A stretch of 64,000 nucleotides of DNA, taken from the NCBI GenBank assembly GCA_037447655.1, contig JBBHKE010001545.1:75060-139059 (forward strand), in the 5' to 3' direction. Source of the DNA: Zygnema cylindricum. Lineage: Eukaryota; Streptophyta; Zygnematophyceae; Zygnematales; Zygnemataceae. Below the pieces are notes generated by a model. It had not been told where the DNA came from, did no database searches, and worked only from the letters and a program-made list of their open reading frames with translations. The translations under genes were made by a program, and so were the position numbers. Shown here piece after piece: positions 35,360 through 46,650 of the stretch; within the stretch, counting starts at the first letter, position 1, and every line of letters begins with the position of its first letter.

Positions 35360-35505
35360 TGTTCCAAGATTTTTGAGATTGTTCGACGTTTGTTGAGAAG
35401 TTTTCAACGTTTGTAGAGAATTTGGTCAAAGTTTTGTTGAGACATTGTTCAAAGATTGTTGATGAGTTGTTTGAAGTTTGCTCATTTAAAGCTTTTTACT
35501 TCGAT
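35360..35505. repeat. Degenerate TTTGTTGAGA repeats directly after the DEN1 stop
   Basis: Five or more loose units of about 25-30 bases with TTGTTGAGA/TTCAAAG cores fill the first 150 bases after the stop codon. This resembles the situation after the SCD2 stop, although the unit is different. Confidence 0.6.
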
Positions 35506-36039
35506 GCCATGGATTTGAAACTATATTCTTCATGCCTGCCAAGGTGAACTGTGGACATTCCGTTTATTGATTGATAACATTGTCTTTTTATTCGATCCTC
35601 GAACAATGCATCAACCATCGATCAAAAATAGTATTGTACTTATTGTCCTGGTTTTCTTGTCGTGGACTGTCTTTCAGTAATCAATTATCAGTAACCGGTA
35701 ATCAATTATCAGACCGGCAAAACTAATCTATCAACTAAAAACGTCCAATGAGAACAGCAAAAAAAACCTAAATAAAAACGGTAGACGGCAAAATTAGTGG
35801 TTAAATGTACACATTGCTGGTACTTGATACAAAAAAATTTCACAGCTATGGGCAAAAAAGACAAGTAGTGAGGCATATTGGGGCCCACTACACTATTTGA
35901 TATGGGGAGGCAGGACCTTACAAGTTTGTGACATGTAATACTTTTTAGGGTTCAGAAAAAACTAACTAAAAAATTTGCAAGGCATCCAAACACTACCTTT
36001 ATGCTCCTCCTCAACTGAGAGGCGACACTTCCCTCTTCT
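35506..36039. other. Intergenic, no gene seen
   Basis: AT-rich DNA with a small local duplication of TAATCAATTATCAG near 35676-35712. No coding or RNA signal was recognised. Confidence 0.5.
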
Positions 36040-36300
36040 CCCATCTTCCTTCCTTTTTCCTTCTTCTTCCTTCTTTCTCCTTCTACTTCTCCTTCTCCCT
36101 CTCCTTCTCCTTCTTGTTCTCTTTCTCTTTCTCCTTCTCTTTCTCCTTCTCCTTCTCCCTCTCCCTCTTCTCCCTCTCCCTCTCCCTCCCCCTCCCTCTC
36201 CCTCTCCCTCTCCCTCTCCCTCTCCCTCTCCCTCTCCCTCTCCCTCTCCCTCTCCCCCTCCCCCTCCCTTTCCCTCTCCCTCTCATTTTCCTTCTTTTCG
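36040..36300. repeat. CCCTCT/CTTCTC low-complexity tract
   Basis: A pyrimidine-only tract with a core of about fifteen CCCTCT units (36170-36250). A GA-rich tract follows at 36484-36560. ORFs called across both are repeat artefacts. Confidence 0.95.
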
Positions 36301-36741
36301 TGTACATGTTTTTACTTTCGGATCTGGGGTTTCCTATCTCCACAGTGGCGAATCGACAAGACCCACCGTCCCCCCTCCCACAAGTACTTTGCAGAGAACC
36401 ACCCACCTCCCTCTCCCCCTTCCCCTAAGCACCGGTATCGACAGAACACACCCTCTCCCTCCCCCTTGTGCGCGCGGCAATGTAGAAAGAAAGAGAGAGA
36501 ACGAGACAGATATAGAGAGAAAAAATATAGAACAAGAGAGAAAGACAAAACAAGAGCGGGCATACCACCATTGTATAACGAAAAACAATGCAAAGTGAGT
36601 TGTTTTTATTGTAATTAATTTTTACTTACACAAAAAGATGAAACGACAAAGAGAGAAAGAGAGAGAGGCGCGCGGCAACATCTAGACAAGACACCTAGCG
36701 CCATCCCATTGGCCGTACTTCCCTCGCCCCCTCCGATGGTA

Positions 36742-36971
36742 TACCGTGTCTCGCTATTAGAGTTAATGATTTCTTCGCCACTTAAAACATCTTTTCTTTG
36801 TGCAAACGTGCCCGGTTTTTTATCGAAGACCGCCGATGGGGAGATGAGAATCTTACCTTTGAATCGCAACCGTCGGATTAACAATTTGACGAGCGTGATC
36901 AAAGAAAAGATGTTCAGATGTTTCTTAAGTGGCGGAAATAACATTAACACTGATGGCGATATAAAGTACAC
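36742..36971. mobile_element. TA/CACC MITE, long-arm subfamily, worn ends
   Basis: The arms CGCTATTAG..TTAATG...CCACTTAAAACATCTTTT and, in reverse, CGCCATCAGTGTTAATG...CCACTTAAGAAACATCT pair as in the copies at 15441 and 18783. The terminal CACC is reduced to CCGTG on the left and lost on the right. Confidence 0.75.
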
Positions 36972-38485
36972 TCCCTTGGGACCGACCACTCCCACCACCG
37001 ACATTTCTCTCCTCCACCCCCCCGACAACCAAAGTTTCTTCCTATGGCAATTTCACCCCCCCTCCTCCCCCCTGCACCCCCCCTCCTTTTCTTCCCCTTC
37101 CCCTCTATCAAACCACCCCAAACGGCTCTCTTGGGTAGTTGAATCTCTTTTCACCCGCCTCAAATTTCATACACCCACAAACTGGGCTCGGGAAAGGAGA
37201 AAGAAAGAGGGCAAAACAAAAATGGGTTAGCTATCTAGCTTCCCTTAAAAGGTTGGACAATAATAAGGGCGCAAAAATAAGAACACATAGTAGCATGCCA
37301 TTGGTTGTTTTTTCCCACGTCTCTCGCTCCTCTCACCCTTGTTCTTTTTCACCTTCCATTTCTCATGTTTTCCTTCTTTTCATATGTTTCCCTTGAAACA
37401 TATGTCATATCTTTTTTAACTAATCGAACACATCAAGCAAAACCTCTATGCTTTCTCCCTCTCTTATCTCATCCACCCAATTGCCGCAAACACAGTCTAC
37501 ACATTTATAATATCATAGGTGTCAAAGTTATTTTGAGGTCGAGGTTGGCTACTCCCGCCATTAAAATAGTTATCATTCTTTCTTTTTGCCCTTAGGACTC
37601 CTTTGAGTACCTTTCCTTAACTATCTCAACTACGTTTTCCTCCAGCCGCGTGGACAAATATTGGGATTTTGTTGGTGAACTTGTTATCTTACGGACTCAT
37701 GAATTAACACTCTTGCACCTTATGTTGTACATTTGCATTCATTGTAGGTGTGAGACTTTGGTACAAGTTGTCATACCTTTGTCATCTTCAACCTCATCTT
37801 ATTTCCGCATCTCATACAACCAAGTTTTCATCCGATTTTTTTGAGGAAACCTTGTTCGATTTAAATTTGAAACGGGCTCCAAAACCAATTTGAGAACAAT
37901 AACATAGTTGTAACATCAAAGTACACAAAACCATTAAAGCTTCACGCTTACTTCTTATAACTTCGCAAATGAGAGTAGCTTTATGCCGAACTGTTATGAA
38001 CCTAATTGATAATTGGAGGTGATTATCACATAGTTATGGGCAAGATGGTATGTGTGAGCACTGCTATCCAATCATGAGTGTGCACTCGTGTAGTACAATA
38101 GCTACACGCCAAAATATACAATGCCAGCCGTCGCGGGCGGCGTCCCAAAATGCGTCAGTGTTTCGCTGCGAAATGAATGTCATAGAATCGTTGAAAGATT
38201 CAATACGATTCGATCCGTCCGTCGGTACGATATAGGCGCTCCAATATCCGTACATAATATCGGCCGAGATCGTCCAAAATCAACACTCCCGCTCGAGCTC
38301 GTGTTGATATTTGCCGCGCTCCTTGATTTCGTCGAATCCGTAATTGGTTGGCGCTTCGATGGTACTGTAACTGCGTAATATTTCCCGTGGTTTCTGTACC
38401 CTGCTAGATCAAGAAAACCTGCAATTTCATTACTACGCAACAGATTTTGTTTCACGTAATACTTTGTCAGTTGGGACCACGTATG
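36972..38485. other. Intergenic, no gene seen
   Basis: It starts C-rich (36980-37120) and then becomes AT-rich. Frames of 60-95 codons occur but show no motif, splice partner or homology I can recognise. Confidence 0.45.
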
Positions 38486-38493
38486 GTTCTTAG

Positions 38494-39811
38494 TAGTGTT
38501 GTGTATCGGTAAAAAACTTATCGCGATAACACCGATACCAATAGTTATCGGTTATCGAACGGTCAGAGGTCTCAATATATCGGCCCGAGACCAACAAATT
38601 CCATATCGGCGATAACTTTATAAATATATAGTACGCATTCTACAGTACCATATTAAATAAAGTATTATACTTTTTACATTATATAGCGTGGAATGCCACG
38701 TATACGAATCTGTTCCGTAACTATTTAACTGAATAAAAATTCGGGGAACGCAACGCGTTAACGTTGGCCGGTTAACTGAACAGTAAATTTACGGTGACTT
38801 ACGGAATTGAACTGCCAAACTGATGAACATGGAACGGGAAAGGGACGGCGGACACAAAGTACAACGGACGCAAAATATCATTTTGCGCGCCACCGGAATC
38901 GAACGGACGACTTGGATACGAGCGGACGGTCAGCGTGAGCGCGGACATCCCGGAATGGCTGTTTTGGCGGCTTACGCCAAAATAGCCGACAAATTGACAC
39001 GTGGCAGGTCTTCAGTGCATCCCAAGGAAGAAAGGGACAAAGCCATGGCGTCGGATGTGAAAGGTACATCGTTTTTCTAATCCGTACCAAATCCGTACAG
39101 TTGAGCAAATAATGTATGGATCTTAACAAACGGTCAAGATGTTGCCGTCAGATTAGAATGGACGTCAAAAAACTATGTCAAAAAATTTCAAGATTTTCCA
39201 AATCAGAATTGATTGTGAAGTTGAGGAAAAATGTTCTCGCTCCACGTGTCGGGCACACATATGTCACATGAACGGAAATCGGACGGACCTGCTAATTTCT
39301 AGCGTGTTTTTTGCAGGAAGATAAAAAAAAACAGGAGATACCGAAGCTGCCCGGTAATCATTTGAAAAAACTCATTGGCGGTCGATACAGTACCGTAGAG
39401 GAGCCTGACCGTATATTTATATGTACGGTCCGTAAATATCTCGCCGATAGTTATCGATATCGGTGATATCGCCGATAAATACCGATAAATATCGGTTATT
39501 TATCGGCGATAATGCCGATAACGATATATCGTACCAATATATCGATTATCGGGTACCCAAAAAAATGTCCATATCGGTTATCGGCAAATCCTTACCGATA
39601 CACAACACTACACCGTCGATCGTATTTAGCGTGTATAAATTATTAGAGTAAAGAAAAAATTAGCGTCATTAATTCTAATTTAGTGCCAGGAGACGTGGCA
39701 AATTATGGTCCACGTCCTTAAATAGCGTCATTTATTATATTTAAGGTTCAAGGGTCAAAATTTAGGGGCGCCGAATTAGTGTTCAACACGCTAAATACCA
39801 TCGACGGTGTA
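38494..39811. mobile_element. Non-autonomous hAT-like element with 8-bp target duplication, interrupted by a MITE
   Basis: The left terminus TAGTGTTGTGTATCGGTAA (38494-38512) and the right terminus TTACCGATACACAACACTA (ending 39610) are perfect 19-base inverted repeats. GTTCTTAG lies immediately left (38486-38493). On the right the same GTTCTTAG lies at 39812-39819, beyond a MITE (39611-39809) that inserted at the terminal TA of this element. Removing the MITE and one TA restores hAT end plus target duplication exactly. The 1.1-kb body has TATCGG/CCGATA-rich ends and an unrecognised 85-codon frame (38823-39080), but no transposase. Confidence 0.93.
39611..39809. mobile_element. TA/CACC MITE nested at the end of the hAT-like element
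   Basis: Ends CACCGTCGATCG and, in reverse, CACCGTCGATGG are flanked by TA on both sides (39609-39610 and 39810-39811). The 199-bp body is nearly the same as the copy at 48230-48427, sharing AAAAAATTAGCGTCATT, GAGACGTGGCA and ATTATGGTCCACGTCCTTAA. Confidence 0.92.
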
Positions 39812-39819
39812 GTTCTTAG

Positions 39820-42800
39820 AATCCTATCCAGTCATACGTGGACCGAAATGAGTTGTGTGGCGTATAAAGGAATTGCGCCGCTGGCGACCTCGTCTTATAT
39901 TACTTACTCCTCAATCGGATTACTTTGACGTGTAATCCTCTTCGTTCGTGGGATCCTCAAAATTCAAGGTACGTCTGATCCTCGGTGGATTTCGGCCGTC
40001 ATTTTTGCTATAGCGAAGTGAGTCTATTTCGACGTCGTATTGAGTCGCGAGATTAAATTGTCGTCCCTCGAGCAATTTACATCGTTCGATATTTAAATTT
40101 GTGGTCCCGATGACGTCGCTCGAAATTTACAACCGTACTTTTGGATCGCGCCTTCGTCGCTCATTCACAAAGGTACCTGTATCGCCTTTGTCGCATCCAT
40201 ATATTGGGAGGCGCTCTAACAACTTTGTTCTTTTAGGTTTCACCTAAGTTTTCTTAAAACCTTCTCCTGTAATTTCTTCTAAGTCTTTTTCTCTTCTGCC
40301 ATAGCTTAGGATGTCGTAACTTAGACTCCCTCTACTACTTAGACCGCCATGACTTAGAGTGTCCGTCTGTACATTCTGACTTAGGTTTCTCCTTTCTTCT
40401 AAGTTTTCTGTCCCCTCTTCCCCTCTTAATCCTTTATTTATGAATTTGCCAAGGAATTTAGGGTTTTGCAATTCCTTCCCCCTTTCTCCCATCCACGGCT
40501 TTTGTTGCGCCTTTTATGTGGAAGCTTTCCTCTGGCGGAGATCTACGCCTTCTATGTGGAGGCTTTCCTCTGTCAAAGATATGAGACTTCTCCCTACTTG
40601 TCTCGCGGATTCTTGAGGTAAGAATAACTTTCTGGCATCTTGGTAAGGTTTCAATGTTGAACTTTTGATCTCCATTTCTCCTTTGGTTGTTGCCTTAAAT
40701 ATGACCATGCTTTCCTCTACTGCTCTCTTGAGTTAAGAATAACTTTCTTGCATCTTGGTGAGGTTTCAATATTGAACTTTCGATCTCCATTTCTCTTTTG
40801 GCTCTTGCCTGAAATATGACCATGCTATCCCCTGCTGCTGCCGCTCCCGCAATTGGTTGTTTCCCGTAGAGTCCAATCGAAAAATGTGGTGTTATTTTCT
40901 CTTTTCGGACTCCTTGTACATTATTTTCTCTTTTCGGACTCCTTGTGACCGATTCACGCCTTCCGCTGTGATATGTCTTTGTAGGTTCTCTTCCATGGGC
41001 TTCCTAACCTACTCAACTTTGGTCATTGCCCGAATCCTTGAGGGTGTAGATTTGGCAAGGCTAATCTTCCCTCCAAATTTTGGTAAGTCTCCCATCCCCC
41101 TCATTAGAAGCTTTAGGGTTAGGAATGCTTCCTTTTAGGTCTTTGAAGCTCTATTGGCCTGAGTTTCAGACATTTTGTTTTCTTGTACAGATTTGGCCTT
41201 GATTTATGATGGATTGGACTCGATCTGGGGGTTTGACTCGATGTGCACTCCCACTATCGCCGGACTCTCGACTCCCTCTTAGTGAGTTATGGTGAAAATG
41301 TTTTATATCTGTTGGCATTCCATCTCTGCTTTGATGCGTAAAAGAGTTCTAAGCCTTATTGTCATTATTTGGAGTTTAGTTGAGGTTCCTTTTGCGGAAG
41401 TCCCTGTCCTTCAAATGTTTTCTTTCCCATGCGTTGCATGCATACAAGTTTAGCTGTAATACAAACCAAACAATTGTTGAGGATTCATGGAACTAATTAA
41501 GCGCATCTTCGAAAGGACTAATGTATGTGCGTGGACGATATTAAACTAAATGCGTCGACGCTAATAGTGCAATAGCTTCATCAACTTTATTGCAATTTTA
41601 ATTCAAATTTAATCATTATTCACAGCATAGAAAGTGTCCAACTCGTACTAGTTCTACTTGGACTTTGTTTATGAGAGTAAAAAGGAGTATAAAACAGGTA
41701 TATATGCAAAGGTGAATTGAAATAGTGAATCATATACGCAAGGGAGCCCCACTCAATTACCTTGCTACAAGTCCCCAACCATTTTTATTATGTCACAAAA
41801 AAAGTATATTTTGACGAACATCATTAACATGAGTCTATCCGGGTGACCCTCAACGCCAGAGTAACAAGAACATGGAGGTTAAATCCCCCTTTCTTTTTTC
41901 TCAACCATGAAATTTAAGACTTGTACGTTTCATTTGTATCTTCTTTTGTTGGTTAAAAGAAGTCCCTCATTTGTCGAATATTTATGTCTATATGGCATAA
42001 TTCCATAGATCGAATCACCAATTTCATAAAAATGCACTTAAAATGACACTACGATGTTAATTCATCATTGCCAAAACCTCATCACATAAGGGAATTGCGC
42101 TGGGCGTAAAAAATGAACTTACTAAATAACATATAAGGGTATGTTTCAACGTACGAAAGTAAAAGGTTTTTTTTGTCGTTTTCCTCTAAGGGCACTTTGC
42201 CATGTAACCGAAATTAGTTTTGTACTTTATTGTTTTGCAAATATTCCCCGTAATACTTTCAAAGCATTCCGATGTAGTGCAATTAACTTATTACTTTAAA
42301 AAGTGACGAATGTAGACGTGGGTGTAATTTGTGACGATTGTAGACGACTACAAAACTCGCGACAATTGATGACATTTAAAAAATAGCGACGGTTGTAGGC
42401 GTCTAGTTACTTGTGACATAGTACATGTTTAGGGTTTGTGACATTTTGACGTCATGCTCAGTTATAACAGCGCCGGCATCACAAATTCTAAAACTTTCCG
42501 CTATGGTTTCCCGCTTGTGTTTTTTTGTCCGTTCTCACTCTACTTGCCATCGAAATACGCCCAAAGTTAGTAAAGATAAATCGTTTTTATATATATTTCA
42601 TTTGAAACCAATATTGACGTTTTTCATTGGAAGAATTGTGAGATAGACTCGATAGTGGGAGAAGGAGAGAGAGAGAGAGGCGCTTTAAGAACTTCGCTTT
42701 TGCGAAATGGAGTCTGTTGGCCGAGACCCATCCACGACCCCTTTACAAAAAAAAACACAAAAAAAAGGCACAGCTTGGAAAAAGTCACGCACGGGTTAGA

Positions 42801-43555
42801 AATGTGCAGTGGGTTTTTTTTTTGGTACTTCGCGCACAAAATTGTCAAAAACCTCTGACGCGTGCGACATCCTCTGCCTATTCGCTCACATCATGGAACT
42901 CTATTTAAAATCACCTCGCGAGTTGATTTTATTGGGAGTTTGGATATGAGCTGGAAGGACACGAAAGTGGGTCGAAATGTGTTACACGACAAACTACATC
43001 GCGCAAGACGACAAACTGCAGTACATTCAAGGTGACGTAAATTGTACTGTGGTAATTTCTTTTTTTTGTACAGGTGCGGATTTTCTCGTTGAGGGCTAAG
43101 TTTTGGAGGAAAATGACAGAAAAAAACTTTCGCTTTATCATATGGGAAAGTGCCCTTAAACTTAGCGTCGTACCGCGTAAGTTTCATCGGTACAAAAAAA
43201 TAGAAAAAGACGAAGTACATTTTGCGTCATCGTCGTACTTTATATGTACTACATTGTAATCCGGTGACCTCCATTGGTCCACATAATGTTCACCTTATAC
43301 GAAGCCTATAGGATAAAGTCTTATATACTCTATATCGACACCCCACAAATTTGACATTGATACCGAAAGACAATAAATCTATTTTTTTTTTTACGTTAAC
43401 TACGGTTCTTGTAAATTAGTGTTAATGGTCATACCGTACTTATTTCATGAATAGTATGGTGTACGGAATGTATTTGTTCGTACAACATTGTACTTCGTGA
43501 CCAAAAATCGTACGGAAATTGTAGCTAACTTATGTCGGTCGCATACAGAACTGCG
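39820..43555. other. Intergenic, no gene seen
   Basis: Mixed-composition DNA without recognisable coding sequence. It contains the duplications listed separately at 40619-40848, a shorter duplication of CTTCTATGTGGAGGCTTTCC near 40510-40575, and a 30-bp doublet of ATTTTCTCTTTTCGGACTCC near 40890-40947. Frames up to about 93 codons carry no motif. Confidence 0.45.
40619..40848. repeat. 115-bp imperfect tandem duplication
   Basis: Two copies starting TAAGAATAACTTTCT (40619 and 40734) agree over about 110 bases with scattered substitutions (GGCATCTTGGTAAGG against TGCATCTTGGTGAGG). The duplication is therefore not recent. Confidence 0.85.
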
Positions 43556-43563
43556 CTTAGAAT

Positions 43564-43847
43564 CATAGTTCAAAAGTAGGCGTTTTTATGGTAGGCCTTT
43601 GGTCGGCGCCTTTATCGTAAGTTGTGTTACGGGCTTTTCATGTGATCTTCTTAGATCGCTGCTTTGATCACTGATGGTGTAAATAATTTTTTTTGGTCCG
43701 AATGTTTTAATTGGTCCAATTTTTGGTCCGAATGTTTTAATTGGTCCGAATAGGTCCCAATACAATATGGATCTTAAGGTCATATTTTATGTTTTACATA
43801 CTATAGGCATATTGTATGGGCCTACTTTCACCTACTTTTGAACTATG
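43564..43847. mobile_element. Short hAT-like MITE with exact 8-bp target duplication
   Basis: The ends CATAGTTCAAAAGTAGG and CCTACTTTTGAACTATG form a perfect 17-base inverted pair. CTTAGAAT flanks both sides (43556-43563 and 43848-43855). The 284-bp body has an internal doublet of TTGGTCCGAATGTTTTAA and no coding capacity. One end is repeated at about 56643-56752. Confidence 0.92.
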
Positions 43848-43855
43848 CTTAGAAT

Positions 43856-44963
43856 AAACGTGGAGTCGAGTTTGCGAAAAACGAGTTCGCAAACCCAAAT
43901 GATAATTTTGGATAAATTACAGTAAAAGGACGCGACGAGGTACGGATTGTCAGATTTTGTATTTTTACCTATTTTACTGTATATGTAATGACTGTAGATC
44001 TGTTGTACCTAAATCAGCAATATGGAGAAATTACAACATTTTTTTGAAAATGGGATTGATACACAAATTATAATTGATGACACTAATTAGTTATTAACAT
44101 TAATAATTTATATAGTTTAACAACGATTCACTGTATAGTTTCGAAAAAGGGGGAAGCGTTCGGTTTTTATCCGCTCAACCTGTTCCGCTTAGCGTCATCA
44201 TTCTCCGGGTGGTTTTAAGCATTGCAGTTCAGCGGAAGGACAAGTTATAATACGGATATCGTTCCTGATACGTACGTTTAGATTCGTTAGGCAGGACAAG
44301 CGATATGAAAATTTGTTGTTAAAAGTCCAAGATGTTTTTTGTCCGATGGATTTTACTATATTTACGAACATTCGCGATTTGATCCTGATTTGATTTTTAT
44401 TCCCCGACGATTTGTCGCCATCGATTTTTTGTTTCTGTCCAAGTTATTTTAAATATTTGCATAGTGATCGTCTTTTTTGTTTTACATTTTGGTCCGTTTG
44501 TCGTAACTGACGATTGTATTTAAGCATTTCGAATCGAATTGAGAATTAAATACAATTGTTAGGAGATATGTTAGGATACGATCGTTTTAAATCATAGTAA
44601 AATAACCGATTTTTTATCACGGTGAGCAATCGCGATTTTGAAACATACGAACACGAAAATATATACAATATGATGCTGTAACTTAAAGCTAAAACTGGAT
44701 GATAACGTTACTGTAGCACACCGTTAACACACTGTTTTACGGTTGACACTGAACCTTTTTGCTGGAAAATAATATTTTCATCTGTCGTTTGGTGCCGACA
44801 CACTGCGCGCTGCACGACACTGTTGGGAGTGCCAACTTAAATGCGCGCGCAAAATGTTTATGCCATCGCAATGCATGCCATGGTGGAAGGTTAAGATGCG
44901 CATTGACGCACATAGAGTTCACAAAATAATTATGTACGGTATTGTGGAATATACTGTACTGTA
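43856..44963. other. Intergenic AT-rich DNA
   Basis: No gene seen. Positions about 43880-43985 (GCAAACCCAAA, GGACGCGACGAGGTACG, TTGTCAGATTTTG) are repeated in the same orientation at about 56415-56490, just before the 10-N gap. This marks a dispersed repeat of unknown type. Confidence 0.45.
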
Positions 44964-46076
44964 CACCGACAATTGCTATTAGCGTAGAAGTTTTTTTAGC
45001 GTACCGTGGTTTACGCTAATTAAGAATTTGATAATTTTGAAAAAAACATACACTCTAATTGTTTAATAATTATATTTTGGGTCTTTGAAAAAAAAAATGT
45101 CGGTCGCAAACATGCTTACACTAATATAGGTAGTTGTACAAAATCTGACAAATCGTACACAAATTGTACGTTCATACAGTCGAAACGTGGTTGTTGGACG
45201 AATATGTGCGAACGTGATATTTGACAACCCGATTTTATCCCCTTTTTAGAGCGCATATTCTCATGCGTCTGCGGTTACTAAAACTCATTAATCATACTTT
45301 TTCGAATATTTATCATATGTACAATCATATTTTTAATCAAAGGTACAATTTTGTACGGTCTGACACATACCATACACCACACTATTTAAACGACGACGTA
45401 CTTTTTTTTTGTACGCTACACCGTGAATCGTTATTCGCGTAAATGTTTCTTTAACGTGTAGGAACAATTGCCGTTATTTACGCTAATTGAGAATTTGGGT
45501 ATTTTCAAAAAATACATACATACTGGATATTTACTTATACTAATTTGGATTTAAAAAGAATTAAGCACCCGCCCCAAACTTGTTTACACTAATATAGGTT
45601 CTGTTCAAAATTTGACAAATCGTACACAAATCGTACGTTCACACCGTCGAAACGCGGTCGCCGGACGAATATGTGAGAACGTGATTTTTGACAACCCGAT
45701 TGCATCCCCTTTTTAGAGCGCATATTCTCATGCGTCCGTGGTTACTAAAACCCATTAATTATTCTTTCTCACTTAAAAAGGTACATTTCTGTACGGTCTG
45801 ACACCAACGGTACAACAATCTATTTAGATGATAAAAAATGGTAAAGAACCCTAAATGGCGTAAAAAAAAAACATAATAATTTATGATATTTAAGAATTTG
45901 GGAAAAAAAAAAGGTACCTTAAATAACGTCCATTACGCCAATAACGATTCACGGTGTACTTGAAAAATTACCCTAAATGGCGTATAAAAAAAATAGAATA
46001 AGCTACGCTATTTGATGATATAGAAAAAAAAGCAGGACGGAATTAACGTACACTACGCTAATAGCGATTGGCAGTG
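44964..46076. mobile_element. TA/CACC element, long form, interrupted by a second copy
   Basis: The left end CACCGACAATTGCTATTAGC and the right end, in reverse, CACTGCCAATCGCTATTAGC match each other. The body resumes at 45959 after the nested copy (45419-45956), in the order expected from that copy's own interior (CCCTAAATGGCGTA). Both long copies share GACAAATCGTACACAAATTGTACGTTC-like and GAGCGCATATTCTCATGCGTC segments. Confidence 0.82.
45419..45956. mobile_element. TA/CACC element, 538-bp long form, nested
   Basis: It starts CACCGTGAATCG and ends CGATTCACGGTG, a perfect 12-base inverted pair, flanked by TA at 45417-45418 and 45957-45958. It is the full-length relative of the 217-bp copy near RPL6. 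There is no coding capacity. Confidence 0.92.
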
Positions 46077-46078
46077 TA

Positions 46079-46650
46079 CACCGCGAAACGTAATTAGAGT
46101 AATGAAAAAATTAGAGTAAAAAAATAAAAAAAAACAATTAGAGTAATGAACTCTAATTTATGTGATAAAACTTTTTCAAGGAGGAAGTTTACTCTAATTT
46201 ATTTAAGTACTCTATATTGGGTTATGTCGACAATAATTTTCCGCATTGAAATTACGAACACTAAATTACGTAGATCTACAAAATTTGTCGGTCCGTATAG
46301 TTTTAACGTCAATGTCAGTTAATGTTCACACTGGCGACGATGCTGTCGACGGACGAGAGTTATGCGAATGGCTTTTTTTCGATGTGATTTGTTTTTTGTT
46401 TAGTGCAATTTCACGTGCGAGCGTAATTATATTAAATCATTATTTGTACCTTTTTACTTATAAAAGTACAATTTTGCACGGTCGAACGTCGTCCGTACTC
46501 CACACTATTTAAAAAGAACCTATATTATATTTTTTTACATTAATTAAACATTACCTTAAATAGAATAATGAAAAAATTAGAATCATTTACTCTTTTAAAG
46601 GTGATAGAGTCGAAATTTAGGGCGACCGAATTAGCGTTATTTAGTTGTGT
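46079..46650. mobile_element. TA/CACC element abutting the previous one
   Basis: CACCGCGAAACGTAATTAG begins directly after the TA that closes the element ending at 46076, so the two share one TA. The interior repeats TTAGAGTAATGAAAAAATTAGA and ends with AGGGCGACCGAATTAGCGTTATTTAG, as in the family copy at 39611. The right terminus near 46650 is worn. Confidence 0.65.

Noticed and set aside
36083-36598. Long frames including one of 207 codons
   Set aside because: They are translations of the CCCTCT and GA-rich tracts and have no non-repetitive domain.
38823-39080. 85-codon frame inside the hAT-like element
   Set aside because: No transposase motif (no BED finger or hAT dimerisation signature). 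Probably filler of a non-autonomous element.
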